Shown: one piece after another, positions 17,704-26,198 of the stretch
Layout of the letters: each line of letters starts with the position of its first letter
Position numbering within the stretch: the first letter of the stretch is position 1
Translations under genes and position numbers: made by a program
Notes under the pieces: generated by a model
Databases searched by the model: none
What the model was told of the DNA's origin: nothing
What the model saw: the letters and a program-made list of their open reading frames with translations, nothing else
NCBI GenBank assembly: GCA_018364155.1
Contig: JAGZMM010000001.1
Span: 310,001-374,000, forward strand
Source of the DNA: Clostridiales bacterium
GTDB lineage: Bacteria > Bacillota > Clostridia > Oscillospirales > Acutalibacteraceae
DNA: 64,000 nucleotides
Direction of reading: 5' to 3'

Positions 17704-20166
17704 CTATAGGATGCCCTCCGGATTCATGTCCGCATACGCGGTTACCTCGGAAAATCCCCGTTTTTTTCCGAAGGACACCAAAAGCCCCATCAAAAACCGG
17801 CGAAATTCCGCCGTGTCCCGGCATTTGAGCAGCAGCCGGTACCGGTATTTTCCCGCCACCTTGCACACCACCGCCGGCGTAGGGCCGAGCACCCGCAGCG
17901 GCAGCTTCGGGTAATCGCATTGGGCCACCTCTTTGAGCTCGTGCAAAAATTCCCGCGCTCCCGCCTGCACCTTTTCTTCCTCCCGGCCTACAAAGCCTAC
18001 CAGGCAAAGGTCACAGAACGGCGGGTAAAGCATGGTTTTGCGGGAGGCAATCTCGCTTTTGTAAAAGGCGTCGTAGTCCTGCCGGGCGGCTAGGGCAATC
18101 ACCGGATGGTCCGGCGTATAGGTCTGGATGACCGCACGGCCGGCGTGTTTTCCCCGGCCCGAGCGGCCCACCACCTGGGTAAAGAGGGCGAAAGCCCGCT
18201 CATAGCTGCGATAGTCGTCGGAAAAGAGGGATTGGTCGGCAGAGACGATCCCCACCAGGGTCACATTCTCAAAGTCAAGGCCCTTGGCCACCATTTGGGT
18301 GCCGATCATAATGTCGTACTCGCCCTTGGCAAAGGAACCGAGCTTTCGTTCATGGGAATCCCGGGTCATGGTGGTGTCGGTATCCAGGCGCAGGATGCGT
18401 GCGCCTGGCAGCCGGTCGATAAGCTCCTGCTCCACCCGCTGAGTGCCGAACCCGGAATAACGCACCTGGTCCTCTCCGCAGTGGCCGCACTTGGTGGTAA
18501 AGGGCTGCATATGGCCGCAATAATGGCACATCATCTGGCCGTTTGCCGTGTGATAAGTCATGGAAATGCTGCAATTGGGGCAGGTGACCACCTCCCCGCA
18601 ACTGCGGCAGGAAGCGAAGGTATTATACCCCCGGCGGTTTAACAGCAGGATGGACTGCCGCCCCGCCCGTAGGTTTTCCTGAAGCTCCTCCACCAGCGGA
18701 CCGCTCAACGCATTGCCGGTGCCGGGCGGCTCCAGACGCATGTCGATCACCGAAACAGTAGGGAGGTTTGCCTCGCCGTACCGGTTTTCCAACCGGTTGA
18801 GGGTATAGCGGCCGCGGCTCGCCTGATAAAAGCTTTCCAGAGATGGAGTGGCGGAAGACAGCAACAGCAGCGCCTTGTGCCATTTCACGCGAAACTTCGC
18901 CACATCCCTTGCGTGAAACCGCGGAGAGGATTCGGATTTGTAGGTGTGCTCCTGCTCCTCGTCCAGGATGATAAGCCCCAAGTCCTCACAGGGAGCGAAC
19001 ACCGCCGAGCGTGTCCCCACAATAACCTTGGCCTGACCGTTCTTAATGCGCTTCCATTCGTCGAGCCGTTCGCCCAAAGACAGGCCGCTATGGATGACCG
19101 CCACCTGTCCGCCGTAGCGGCGGTAAAAAAGGTTTAGGGTCTGGGGAGTCAGGGATATTTCCGGAACCATGACGAGCACCGCACGGCCCTGTTTGAGCAC
19201 CTCGTCGGCCAAGCGCATAAACACTTGGGTTTTCCCCGACCCGGTTACCCCATAAAGAAGGGAGATGCCGCCTCCCGTCTCATACTGAGTAAGCAGCCGT
19301 TCAAAGGCCATTTGTTGCTCGTCGGTGAGATGGATTTTCCCAGTGTCCTGGGCGGGGCGTTCCTTGACTGGGGCGCGGTAGGTTTCGTTTAAGTAAAACT
19401 CCAGCACGCCCTTGCGCACCAGAGTATTTACCACTGAAATCCCGCAGGCGGCAAAGTAACAAACCTCCTTGACCGAGGCACCGCCCGCCTGGGAAAGAAG
19501 GGTGACTACCTCCCGCTGTTTTGGCGTGAGCTTTCCTTCCAAAAGCGCCTGGGTTTCCTCGTCGGAAAGCGCCAGGCGCACCATTTTGACCGTCGCGTCC
19601 CCGATCCGGCGCACCGAATCGTCGCTGCGGATCAAAAACCCTTTCTTCACCAGCTGCTCGGGCAGATCGTTTTCTGGGGAAAGGCCCATAATTTCCAGTA
19701 GCCGCTCCCGTTCCACGGTGGCGCCACTGTCCGCCAGGTGCTGGACGATACGGCGTTCCTCCGGGGCAAGCGTCTCCATCCTTTCCGGAGCCACATCCGG
19801 CGCAATGGCGTAGCTCGCCACCAGGCGCAGGCTCATTCCTGCCGGCAGCATGGCCTTGAGCGCGTCAAACTGGGGACAATAGGTCTTTTCCCTAAGCCAC
19901 TTTCCCAGAGAAAGAAGCTCATTTGAAAGAAGCGGCGCCTTGTCAAGCACCGCTGCAATCGGTTTGATGGATTCCAATGCCGTTTCCTGCCGCACCGACA
20001 GCAGGATTCCCTGCCGTTTGCGGTTGCCGCGCCCAAAGGGAACCAGAACCCGGCAGCCCGGCAGGGCCGTTTCTTGCATGGACGGGGGGATCAGATAGTC
20101 ATACCCCTTGTCAAAGTAAATGGCCGTCTGCTCCACCGCGACCTGGGCTATCCTCACCGCAGGCAT
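17704..20166 (-). CDS. priA: Primosomal protein N', replication-restart helicase PriA
   Basis: SF2 helicase that reloads the replisome at collapsed forks. N-terminal 3'-DNA-binding domain (VDMP to about residue 110) and winged helix; helicase motif I GVTGSGKTQVF; motif II LDEEQEHTYKSE, with Gln where most have His; RGRY and SATPSLES (motif III). The two zinc sites are CRSCGEVVTCPNC and CHYCGH/CGHCGEDQ. Motifs V/VI appear as IGTQMVAKGLDF and TQVVGRSGRG. 820 residues from ATG 20166, which has GGCGGAGG at correct distance; ATG 20172 is too close. Followed after 103 bases by def. Confidence 0.96.
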   Translation of the reverse strand: MPAVRIAQVAVEQTAIYFDKGYDYLIPPSMQETALPGCRVLVPFGRGNRKRQGILLSVRQETALESIKPIAAVLDKAPLLSNELLSLGKWLREKTYCPQFDALKAMLPAGMSLRLVASYAIAPDVAPERMETLAPEERRIVQHLADSGATVERERLLEIMGLSPENDLPEQLVKKGFLIRSDDSVRRIGDATVKMVRLALSDEETQALLEGKLTPKQREVVTLLSQAGGASVKEVCYFAACGISVVNTLVRKGVLEFYLNETYRAPVKERPAQDTGKIHLTDEQQMAFERLLTQYETGGGISLLYGVTGSGKTQVFMRLADEVLKQGRAVLVMVPEISLTPQTLNLFYRRYGGQVAVIHSGLSLGERLDEWKRIKNGQAKVIVGTRSAVFAPCEDLGLIILDEEQEHTYKSESSPRFHARDVAKFRVKWHKALLLLSSATPSLESFYQASRGRYTLNRLENRYGEANLPTVSVIDMRLEPPGTGNALSGPLVEELQENLRAGRQSILLLNRRGYNTFASCRSCGEVVTCPNCSISMTYHTANGQMMCHYCGHMQPFTTKCGHCGEDQVRYSGFGTQRVEQELIDRLPGARILRLDTDTTMTRDSHERKLGSFAKGEYDIMIGTQMVAKGLDFENVTLVGIVSADQSLFSDDYRSYERAFALFTQVVGRSGRGKHAGRAVIQTYTPDHPVIALAARQDYDAFYKSEIASRKTMLYPPFCDLCLVGFVGREEEKVQAGAREFLHELKEVAQCDYPKLPLRVLGPTPAVVCKVAGKYRYRLLLKCRDTAEFRRFLMGLLVSFGKKRGFSEVTAYADMNPEGIL

Positions 20167-20181
20167 ATCCATACCTCCGCC

Positions 20182-20400
20182 TTACTGGAGCGTTTCGTCT
20201 TGGGGTTCTTTCTTCTCTTTGATGACGTATTCCCCCTTGGAGAATTCGTCCACCGCGATGCTGACCGGCTTTTCAGTGAGAATGGTGCCGGCTGCCTCCG
20301 CTTCGTCGACGATTTCGCGGGCCCGTTTGGCTACCGCGATGACAAAGGAGTAACGGCTGCGGTTGTCAGAAAAAATATCATTGGGAGATGGTTTGAGCAT
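20182..20400 (-). CDS. rpoZ: RNA polymerase omega subunit
   Basis: Small assembly subunit of RNA polymerase. 72 residues with the omega pattern SRYSFVIAVAKRAREI and an acidic/basic tail after KPVSIAVDEF. It overlaps the 3' end of gmk by 23 bases and precedes priA by 15 bases, the classical Firmicutes order gmk-rpoZ-priA. Confidence 0.93.
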   Translation of the reverse strand: MLKPSPNDIFSDNRSRYSFVIAVAKRAREIVDEAEAAGTILTEKPVSIAVDEFSKGEYVIKEKKEPQDETLQ

Positions 20401-21004
20401 CGTTAAGCACCTCTTCTATTATAGTACGCATGGCTTCTGCCTTGGCGTGTTCCGCCTTGAGAATGGCTTCAATCTGGTCGACCGCGTCTTCCAGCGCATC
20501 GTTTACCACAATATACCGGTATTCCCCGGCGCAGCGGATTTCCTCTTTCCCGGTTTTCAGCCGCTGCCGGATCTTTTCCTCGCTTTCCGTTCCCCGCTCG
20601 TGCAAACGGCGGGAAAGCTCTCCAAAGGACGGAGGCATAATGAAGATACCAACCGCATCGGGTGCCTTTTCCTTTACCTGGCGGTAGCCCTGGATATCGA
20701 TCTCCAAAACCACGTCCATCCCCGCCTCCCGCCACTCCTTCACCGGTGCGGCAGGCGTGCCGTAACAGTCTCCATTTCCGCAGCGGGCGTATTCCATGGC
20801 GCCCCCCTGTTCCACCGTCTGGTCGAACTGTTCTTGTGTCACAAAATGATAGGAAATTCCGTCCGTTTCCCCTTCCCGGGGTGCACGGGTGGTCATGGAC
20901 ACCGACAGCCGAAGCTTCGGATTTCGTTGCAAAAGCCGCTTGACCACCGTCCCCTTTCCGCAGCCGGAAGGGCCGGACAGCACCAAGAGACATCCTTTAT
21001 TCAT
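20378..21004 (-). CDS. gmk: Guanylate kinase
   Basis: Phosphorylates GMP to GDP. P-loop GPSGCGKGTV, GMP-binding block SVSMTTRAPREGETDGISYHF and FVTQEQF, and LEIDIQGYRQVKEK. 208 residues from ATG 21004; the start overlaps the remA stop by 8 bases, suggesting coupling. An upstream in-frame start at 21022 would lie well inside remA. Confidence 0.96.
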   Translation of the reverse strand: MNKGCLLVLSGPSGCGKGTVVKRLLQRNPKLRLSVSMTTRAPREGETDGISYHFVTQEQFDQTVEQGGAMEYARCGNGDCYGTPAAPVKEWREAGMDVVLEIDIQGYRQVKEKAPDAVGIFIMPPSFGELSRRLHERGTESEEKIRQRLKTGKEEIRCAGEYRYIVVNDALEDAVDQIEAILKAEHAKAEAMRTIIEEVLNDAQTISQ

Positions 21005-21269
21005 GGTCCTCGATCTCCTCATCGTCGTCCTCGTCGTGGTCGTTTACACGGTTTGCCACCGTTTCCGGCTGCACGGCGGAAAGAATGACATGATCGCTGT
21101 CGGTAACGATCACCGCGCGGGTACGCCGGCCATAGGTGGCGTCAATGAGAGTCCCCCGGTCCCGCGCGTCCTGAATGATACGCTTAATGGGCGCGGATTC
21201 GGGACTGACAATCGCCACCAATCGATTGGCCGACACCATATTGCCAAAACCAATGTTGATCAATTTCAT
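20997..21269 (-). CDS. remA: RemA-family DNA-binding regulator (DUF370)
   Basis: Oligomeric DNA-binding protein that in B. subtilis activates extracellular matrix operons. MKLINIGFGNMVSANRLVAI and PIKRIIQDARDRGTLIDATYGRRTRAVI are nearly invariant in the family. 90 residues, with an acidic extension (DEDDDEEIEDHE) that is longer than in B. subtilis. Sits between yicC and gmk, its usual place. Confidence 0.93.
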   Translation of the reverse strand: MKLINIGFGNMVSANRLVAIVSPESAPIKRIIQDARDRGTLIDATYGRRTRAVIVTDSDHVILSAVQPETVANRVNDHDEDDDEEIEDHE

Positions 21270-21338
21270 CGCTTACCGCTTTCCTTTTGCACCGCCGCAA
21301 ACATTCTTTCCCATTAGCATGGGAATCTGCGGCCGGAG

Positions 21339-22217
21339 CTATTCAATATTCTGAATCTGCTCGCGGATTTTCTCAATCTCCGCCTTGATGTCCACTACCA
21401 CCCGGGCAATTTCCACATCCTGGGCCTTCGAACCGATGGTGTTGGCCTCCCGGTTGATTTCCTGTACCAGAAAGTCAATCTTGCGTCCCACTGCTTCCCC
21501 GCTTTCGAGCATGCCGTGAAGCTGATCGATGTGGCTGCGCAAACGGACGGTTTCTTCCGCCACCGCCGTTTTGTCCGCGAAAATAGCAGCCTCGGTCAAG
21601 AGCCGCTGTTCGTCCACCGTGCGGTCCTCCAGAAGCTCGCGAATGCGCTTTTCCAGCTTCTGCTCATAGGCACGCACCGTTTCGGGAGAATGCTCCTCTA
21701 CGAACGCCACCTTCTCCAGGATGGTCCGCGCTCTGGACTCCACATCCTCCTTCATGCGCTGCCCTTCCCGTTCCCGCATAGCGATGAACTCGTCTCCCGC
21801 CTGCTGGGCTACCGACCGCACCGCCGTCCAAATCTGCTCCTCGTCCTCAGGAGCCTTGTGCACGGTGAGCACATCGGGATAGCGGGAAATAAGAGATGCG
21901 GACACATCGTTTCGCAACTCATACCGATCGGCAAGCTCGTTTAAAGCCGCCAGATACCCGGCCGCCAGCGAATGGTTGACCACTACCTCACAGGCAGTGG
22001 AATCCAGCGTTTCAATGGAAACGTAAACATCTACCTTACCTCGGGCGATGCGGGTCTGGAAGTAAGCCTTGAGCTTTTCCTCCAGAAATCCATAGATGCG
22101 CGGAACCCGCGCGGAAAACTCATAATACCGGTGGTTGACCGATTTGATTTCCACCGTGATATCATGACCGTCGATGACCGCCTGCGCGCGGCCGTACCCT
22201 GTCATACTTCGGATCAT
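21339..22217 (-). CDS. yicC: YicC/YloC-family endoribonuclease
   Basis: YicC-type RNase, proposed to act in RNA turnover. N-terminus MIRSMTGYGRAQ and the C-terminal KIDFLVQEINREANTIGSKAQD block are the family hallmarks. I use ATG 22217, which yields that canonical N-terminus; an upstream GTG at 22229 is possible. 292 residues. First gene after the promoter at 22304-22332, so it heads the 14-kb operon. Confidence 0.92.
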   Translation of the reverse strand: MIRSMTGYGRAQAVIDGHDITVEIKSVNHRYYEFSARVPRIYGFLEEKLKAYFQTRIARGKVDVYVSIETLDSTACEVVVNHSLAAGYLAALNELADRYELRNDVSASLISRYPDVLTVHKAPEDEEQIWTAVRSVAQQAGDEFIAMREREGQRMKEDVESRARTILEKVAFVEEHSPETVRAYEQKLEKRIRELLEDRTVDEQRLLTEAAIFADKTAVAEETVRLRSHIDQLHGMLESGEAVGRKIDFLVQEINREANTIGSKAQDVEIARVVVDIKAEIEKIREQIQNIE

Positions 22218-22263
22218 GCATTTCACCACTTTAGCTCAATTCGCCTGTTTCAACAGAAAAGTT

Positions 22264-22290
22264 CCCTGCTTCTTTGGACGCAAAGCAGGG
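22264..22290 (-). other. 5'-leader hairpin of the yicC operon
   Basis: CCCTGCTT at 22264-22271 pairs with AAGCAGGG at 22283-22290 around an 11-base loop, starting only a few bases after the predicted transcription start (about 22297). On the transcript it is followed by a short AACUUUUC stretch, so it resembles a weak attenuator or a 5' stabiliser. No known riboswitch matches what I see. Confidence 0.5.
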
Positions 22291-22303
22291 TTCTCTATCG
22301 TTT

Positions 22304-22332
22304 ATTTTACCGTTTTTCGCCTACCCTGTCAA
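22304..22332 (-). promoter_or_regulatory. SigA-type promoter of the yicC-to-spoVM operon
   Basis: TTGACA (22327-22332), 17-base spacer and TAAAAT (22304-22309) on the minus strand, 87 bases before the yicC ATG. Confidence 0.82.
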
Positions 22333-22427
22333 CCGAATCTGCGAATTTTGCCGTTCTCCAGGCGGGTTGTCGCAAGCGGCGGCGTTTATCTTCATGTTTG
22401 CACAGGCTGCCTTTCGCGAAAAACCGA

Positions 22428-22455
22428 AAGGCCCCCGGACACCTCCGGAGGCCTT
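22428..22455 (-). terminator. Terminator after the 5S-type carboxyltransferase gene
   Basis: 12-bp stem with one mismatch (22428-22439 and 22444-22455, 4-base loop), 15 bases past the stop at 22470; T-rich on both sides. Confidence 0.75.
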
Positions 22456-22469
22456 GTTTTTCACCGCAA

Positions 22470-23864
22470 TCAAACGGGATGGATCTTATTCACCATGTCC
22501 ACATTCTTGTCGATGTGGTACTTTTCGTTGCGCCGCTGCTCAAAGAACTTAACCGCAACCTGGCCGAACTGGGCGTAAGAGAGGACATCCTCCTCCTGCT
22601 CTACCCATTCGCTGCACTCGGCACGCAGCTTATTAAGCTCCGGCTCGAGCAGATCGGCCGGACGGCAGGTAATCGGCGTTTCGTCGCCGATGATCTTCTT
22701 TCTAAATTCCGGATCAATCGGAACCGGGGTCGCCCCGTATTCGCCGCGCACGATTCCCTTGAATTCCTTTGTGACCATCTTATACCGCTCGCCAGTGATA
22801 ACGTTATAAACCGCCTGGGTGCCTACGATCTGGGAAGACGGAGTGACCAGCGGCGGATAGCCCGCGTCCGCGCGTACACGCGGCACTTCCTTGAGCACTT
22901 CCTCCAGCTTGTCCTCCTTGCCCGCCTGCTTGAGCTGAGAAACCAGATTCGATAGCATGCCGCCGGGCACCTGATAAAGGAGAGCGTTTGCGTCCACGCC
23001 CAGCACCTTGGTATTCATAAGACCGCTCTTGAGGTACTTCTGACGAAGAGTATCAAAATAAGCACGGATGCCGTCGAGCTTGACAAGATCAAGGCCGGTG
23101 TCATAAGGCGTGCCCTTGAGGGCCGCTACCATGGACTCGGTGGCCGGATGGGAAGTGCCCATGGCCAGCGGAGACATGGCGGTGTCAATCACGTCCACCC
23201 CAGCCTCGATGCCTTTCAGCAGAACCATGGAAGCAAGGCCTGCGGTATAGTGAGAATGAAGCTGGATCGGGATTTTCACCGATTCCTTGAGCGCCTTGAC
23301 CAGATCATAGGTGGCATAGGGCGTCAAAAGGCCGGCCATGTCCTTGATGCAGATGGAGTCCGCTCCCCGCTCCTCCAGCTCCTTGGCGTATTTGACATAG
23401 TATTCCGTACTGAAAACCGGGCCGGTGGTGTAGGAAATGGCGGCCTGCAAATGCGCGCCTTCCTTCTTGGTGGCCTTGATGGCGGTTTCCAGGTTGCGCA
23501 CGTCGTTTAGCGCGTCGAAGATACGCAAAATATCGATGCCGTTTGCCACCGACTTCTGCACAAAATATTCCACCACGTCGTCCGCGTAGTGGCGGTAACC
23601 GAGCATGTTCTGCCCGCGGAAGAGCATTTGCAGTTTGGTGTTGGGCGCCTTTTTGCGGATGATGCGAAGGCGCTCCCAGGGATCTTCGTTGAGAAAACGC
23701 AGGCATGCGTCAAAGGTGGCGCCGCCCCAGCATTCCAGCGAATGAAAGCCCACTGCGTCGAGCTGTTCGAGAACCGGAAGCATTTCTTCTGTCGTCATGC
23801 GGGTCGCGATCAGGGACTGATGCGCGTCGCGCAGGACGGTTTCTGTAATTCCAACCTTAGCCAA
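22470..23864 (-). CDS. Biotin-dependent pyruvate/oxaloacetate carboxyltransferase (OadA/PycB/transcarboxylase 5S type)
   Basis: Moves a carboxyl group between biotin and pyruvate (oxaloacetate). TIM-barrel motifs: ETVLRDAHQSL near the N-terminus, ECWGGATFDACLRF, SICIKDMAGLL with the carbamylated Lys, and LHSHYTAGLA (metal HxH). The C-terminal conserved domain to VEQEEDVLSYAQFGQVA is present, but there is no biotinyl domain, so the 464-residue chain must use the separate carrier encoded just upstream. No OadB sodium pump lies nearby, so a soluble transcarboxylase or a pyruvate-carboxylase B role are both possible. Confidence 0.9.
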   Translation of the reverse strand: MAKVGITETVLRDAHQSLIATRMTTEEMLPVLEQLDAVGFHSLECWGGATFDACLRFLNEDPWERLRIIRKKAPNTKLQMLFRGQNMLGYRHYADDVVEYFVQKSVANGIDILRIFDALNDVRNLETAIKATKKEGAHLQAAISYTTGPVFSTEYYVKYAKELEERGADSICIKDMAGLLTPYATYDLVKALKESVKIPIQLHSHYTAGLASMVLLKGIEAGVDVIDTAMSPLAMGTSHPATESMVAALKGTPYDTGLDLVKLDGIRAYFDTLRQKYLKSGLMNTKVLGVDANALLYQVPGGMLSNLVSQLKQAGKEDKLEEVLKEVPRVRADAGYPPLVTPSSQIVGTQAVYNVITGERYKMVTKEFKGIVRGEYGATPVPIDPEFRKKIIGDETPITCRPADLLEPELNKLRAECSEWVEQEEDVLSYAQFGQVAVKFFEQRRNEKYHIDKNVDMVNKIHPV

Positions 23865-23888
23865 GTTGTTGCACCTCTTTCCCGAATG

Positions 23889-24272
23889 TTACTGGAGCGC
23901 GATCATGGGCTTGCCGGAGTCAACGCTTTCGCCCTTGTTGACCATGACCGACGCCACGACGCCGTCACGAGGAGCCATAATCTCATTTTCCATCTTCATC
24001 GCTTCCAGTACCAGCAGCACATCGCCACTCTTGACCGAGTCGCCCGCCTTGACGTTGACGCTCAGAATGGTGCCGGGCATGGGGGCGGCGATGGTCTCGC
24101 TGCCGGAAGGCGCCGCTGCGGGAGCAGCCGGAGCTGCCGCTGGGGCCGCAGGCGCAGGAGCGGCGGGAGCAGGAGCAGCCGGGGCCGCCGGGGCAGGAGC
24201 CGCGTTGGCACCCAGTTCTTCCACCTGTACGTCGTACGCTTTTCCGTTGACCGTGACTCTCAAATTCTTCAT
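23889..24272 (-). CDS. Biotin carboxyl carrier protein (1.3S / decarboxylase gamma type)
   Basis: Swinging-arm subunit that carries CO2 on biotin. The biotinylation site is EAMKMEN with flanking APMPGTILSVNV and Gly-rich turns, residues 60-127. Residues 25-60 are a flexible Ala/Pro linker made of repeated AAP/APA units. N-terminus MKNLRVTVNGKAYDV is typical of decarboxylase-type carriers. Placed between the two carboxyltransferase genes; 24 bases to the next gene. Confidence 0.93.
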   Translation of the reverse strand: MKNLRVTVNGKAYDVQVEELGANAAPAPAAPAAPAPAAPAPAAPAAAPAAPAAAPSGSETIAAPMPGTILSVNVKAGDSVKSGDVLLVLEAMKMENEIMAPRDGVVASVMVNKGESVDSGKPMIALQ

Positions 24273-24383
24273 GATAAACCACCTTTCCTCCAGCGGCTTT
24301 CCTTTTTGTTCTCATTTTAGCCCCACCCGCATTTGCCGCTGGGAAATGACGGTGGCTTTTTCACTCGGAATCCCGGGTGTTTG

Positions 24384-25685
24384 TTACAGCTGAATATTCG
24401 AGTGCTTCTTGGGCAGGCGGGAAACGCGCTTGCCTGCCAGCAGGTCCAGCGCCGCAATGAGGCGGGCTCTGGTCTCGCTGGGCTCAATGACTTCTTCAAG
24501 AAGGCCGGCCTTAGCCGCGTCAAAGGGAGCGGCCTTGGTGTCGGCGTATTCTTTCGCCAGCGCCGAACGTTCTTGAAGCGGGTCCTTCATAGCGGCAAGC
24601 TTCTTATTCCACAAGATCGCCACCGCCGTCTCCGGCGCCAAGCCGGAAATCACCGCCTGGGGCCAAGCGTAAACCGCATCGGCGCCCGCTGCCGTACCCG
24701 CCATAGCGACATAAGCCGAACCGATGGCCGAGCCGGTGATGACCGAAACCTTCGCCGTGGTCGCTTCCGCGTAAGCATGTGCCACCATGGACGCTTCCTT
24801 GATGGAAGCAAAGCCTTCGCAGTCCACAAAGGTGACCACCGGAATCGCAAAAGCATCCGCAAACCGCACCATACGCGCCACCTTCGCACTGGAAGCCGCG
24901 TCCAAGGCTCCGCCCTTGGTCATGGCAACCGCCACCGTCTGGCCGGCGATGCGTGCAAGTCCGGTTACCGCATTCTCGCCTACCTTTGCCTGGAATTCCA
25001 CGAAGCTGCCGCCGTCCACCGTCTGGCAGATGGGGCATGCGTCAGAATCCGGCTCGGCGGAATCGGCCACCGGAGTAGTGGAAATGTTATTGAGAGGCAG
25101 AAGGGAGACAATCTCCTTGACCTTAGCCACCGCCTCGTCAAGGGTTTCGGTCTCCACCGAAATGACGCTCTTGGCCTTGTCCTCTTCGTTTGCAACCAGG
25201 AACAGATCGCCCTCGGCCGCCTTCACCACCACATCCGCGTCCGCCGCGATCAGGGAGAAAGCGCCCCCGCAGGGACCTGCAATGAGGGAAATCTGGGGTA
25301 CGACGCCGGAAAGGTTGTTGCTCCACATGAGCAGCTCGCCGATGGCGGCAAGCGCTTCTACGCCTTCCTTGAGATAAGCGCCGTTGGAATTGAACACCCC
25401 GACAACCGGACAGCCGGTTTTCGCCGCCAGGTCATAAACCTTACGGATTTTCGCCGCCTGCTCTTTGCCGACCGCGCCGCCGTTTACATCCCGGTCCTGT
25501 ACGAAAATGTACACCGGAGCGCCGTCCACAGCGCCGCAGCCGGTGATAACCTCAGGCGCCGCCATGCAGCCCAGTTCCGTAAAAGAGCCGGCGTCGAACA
25601 GCTTCTCGGTAAGCTTGCGGGCCGGCGTCTGCTCTTTGGACGCGCGCGCCTGCGACAACGTGTTGAGTCCGCTTTCTAAGCTCAT
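24384..25685 (-). CDS. Compact acyl-CoA-type carboxyltransferase subunit (12S / MmdA-like)
   Basis: Crotonase-fold carboxyltransferase, expected to exchange a carboxyl between an acyl-CoA and biotin. It has tandem N and C halves: VFNSNGAYLKEGVEALAAIGE and PQISLIAGPCGGAFS in the first, VDCEGFASIKEAS, KVSVITGSAIGSAY and GADAVYAWPQAVISGLAPE in the second. It is about 433 residues against roughly 510-520 in typical MmdA/12S proteins, and several usual Gly-Gly and Ser-Gly-Gly sites are altered, so substrate specificity is uncertain. A Cys-containing loop (DSDACPICQTV) sits between the halves. ATG 25685 follows GGAGG; first gene of the three-gene operon. Confidence 0.8.
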   Translation of the reverse strand: MSLESGLNTLSQARASKEQTPARKLTEKLFDAGSFTELGCMAAPEVITGCGAVDGAPVYIFVQDRDVNGGAVGKEQAAKIRKVYDLAAKTGCPVVGVFNSNGAYLKEGVEALAAIGELLMWSNNLSGVVPQISLIAGPCGGAFSLIAADADVVVKAAEGDLFLVANEEDKAKSVISVETETLDEAVAKVKEIVSLLPLNNISTTPVADSAEPDSDACPICQTVDGGSFVEFQAKVGENAVTGLARIAGQTVAVAMTKGGALDAASSAKVARMVRFADAFAIPVVTFVDCEGFASIKEASMVAHAYAEATTAKVSVITGSAIGSAYVAMAGTAAGADAVYAWPQAVISGLAPETAVAILWNKKLAAMKDPLQERSALAKEYADTKAAPFDAAKAGLLEEVIEPSETRARLIAALDLLAGKRVSRLPKKHSNIQL

Positions 25686-25783
25686 TCTGGTTCCTCCATT
25701 ATCAGGAACATCCGCCAAAATCCCGGCATTTTGTCCCCGTTTTTCTATTCGCCTTCCTGCGAAAACTATTTTTACACCTAACT

Positions 25784-25812
25784 ATTATAATAAATTGTAT
25801 ATAATTTAACAA
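25784..25812 (-). promoter_or_regulatory. SigA-type promoter of the carboxyltransferase operon
   Basis: TTGTTA (25807-25812), 17-base AT-rich spacer, TATAAT (25784-25789) on the minus strand, about 100 bases upstream of the first gene and starting just inside the 3' end of the preceding gene region. Confidence 0.8.
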
Positions 25813-25817
25813 GGTTT

Positions 25818-26198
25818 TCAACGGGGATTTCGGCCCGCGCAGCATCTTTGAAAGAACTGTGGTAAATTTATCACCATTTTATTCCCTATTTTGTGGAATC
25901 CAACTGACGAAAGCACTCCAAACAGCGCGGCATTTTCGCATTCCACTGTTTTTGCTCCCGCATCCATGGCAATGGATGCCGCTGCGCGCGCAAGTCCGTC
26001 CAGCAGGGTTTGGTCCTCGCCGAAAAAGACCGACCACAAAACCGCCCGCTCCCCTTCCCGGCTAAACACTAAGCTTCCGGTACAGGTCCCGTTTTCTACC
26101 GCTTCGAGCACAGCGAACCTCTGCTCCATAGGCATGCCGTGGGCGCTTAACAAAGTCCCCCGTCTCTCCTCATCTCTTACGGGTTGTATTTTTAGCAT
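25818..26198 (-). CDS. Small GNAT-like protein of unknown function
   Basis: 126 residues, not firmly recognised. The pattern GTCTGSLVFSREGERAVLW, then a helix LLDGLARAAASIAMDAGA, then VECENAALFGVLSSVGF and a final beta-strand HKIGNKMVINL looks like the C-terminal half of a GNAT acetyltransferase fold, and the SSVGF-K pattern is common there, but no clear acetyl-CoA loop (R/QxxGxG/A) is visible. ATG 26198 has GAGG 6-7 bases upstream and lies within the end of rluB, so it is translationally linked to that operon. Confidence 0.6.
   Translation of the reverse strand: MLKIQPVRDEERRGTLLSAHGMPMEQRFAVLEAVENGTCTGSLVFSREGERAVLWSVFFGEDQTLLDGLARAAASIAMDAGAKTVECENAALFGVLSSVGFHKIGNKMVINLPQFFQRCCAGRNPR

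Noticed and set aside
24100..24200. Repeated GC-rich units in the biotin carrier gene as a DNA repeat or CRISPR-like array
   Set aside because: They encode the Ala/Pro linker between the N-terminus and the biotinyl domain, which is normal for these carriers.
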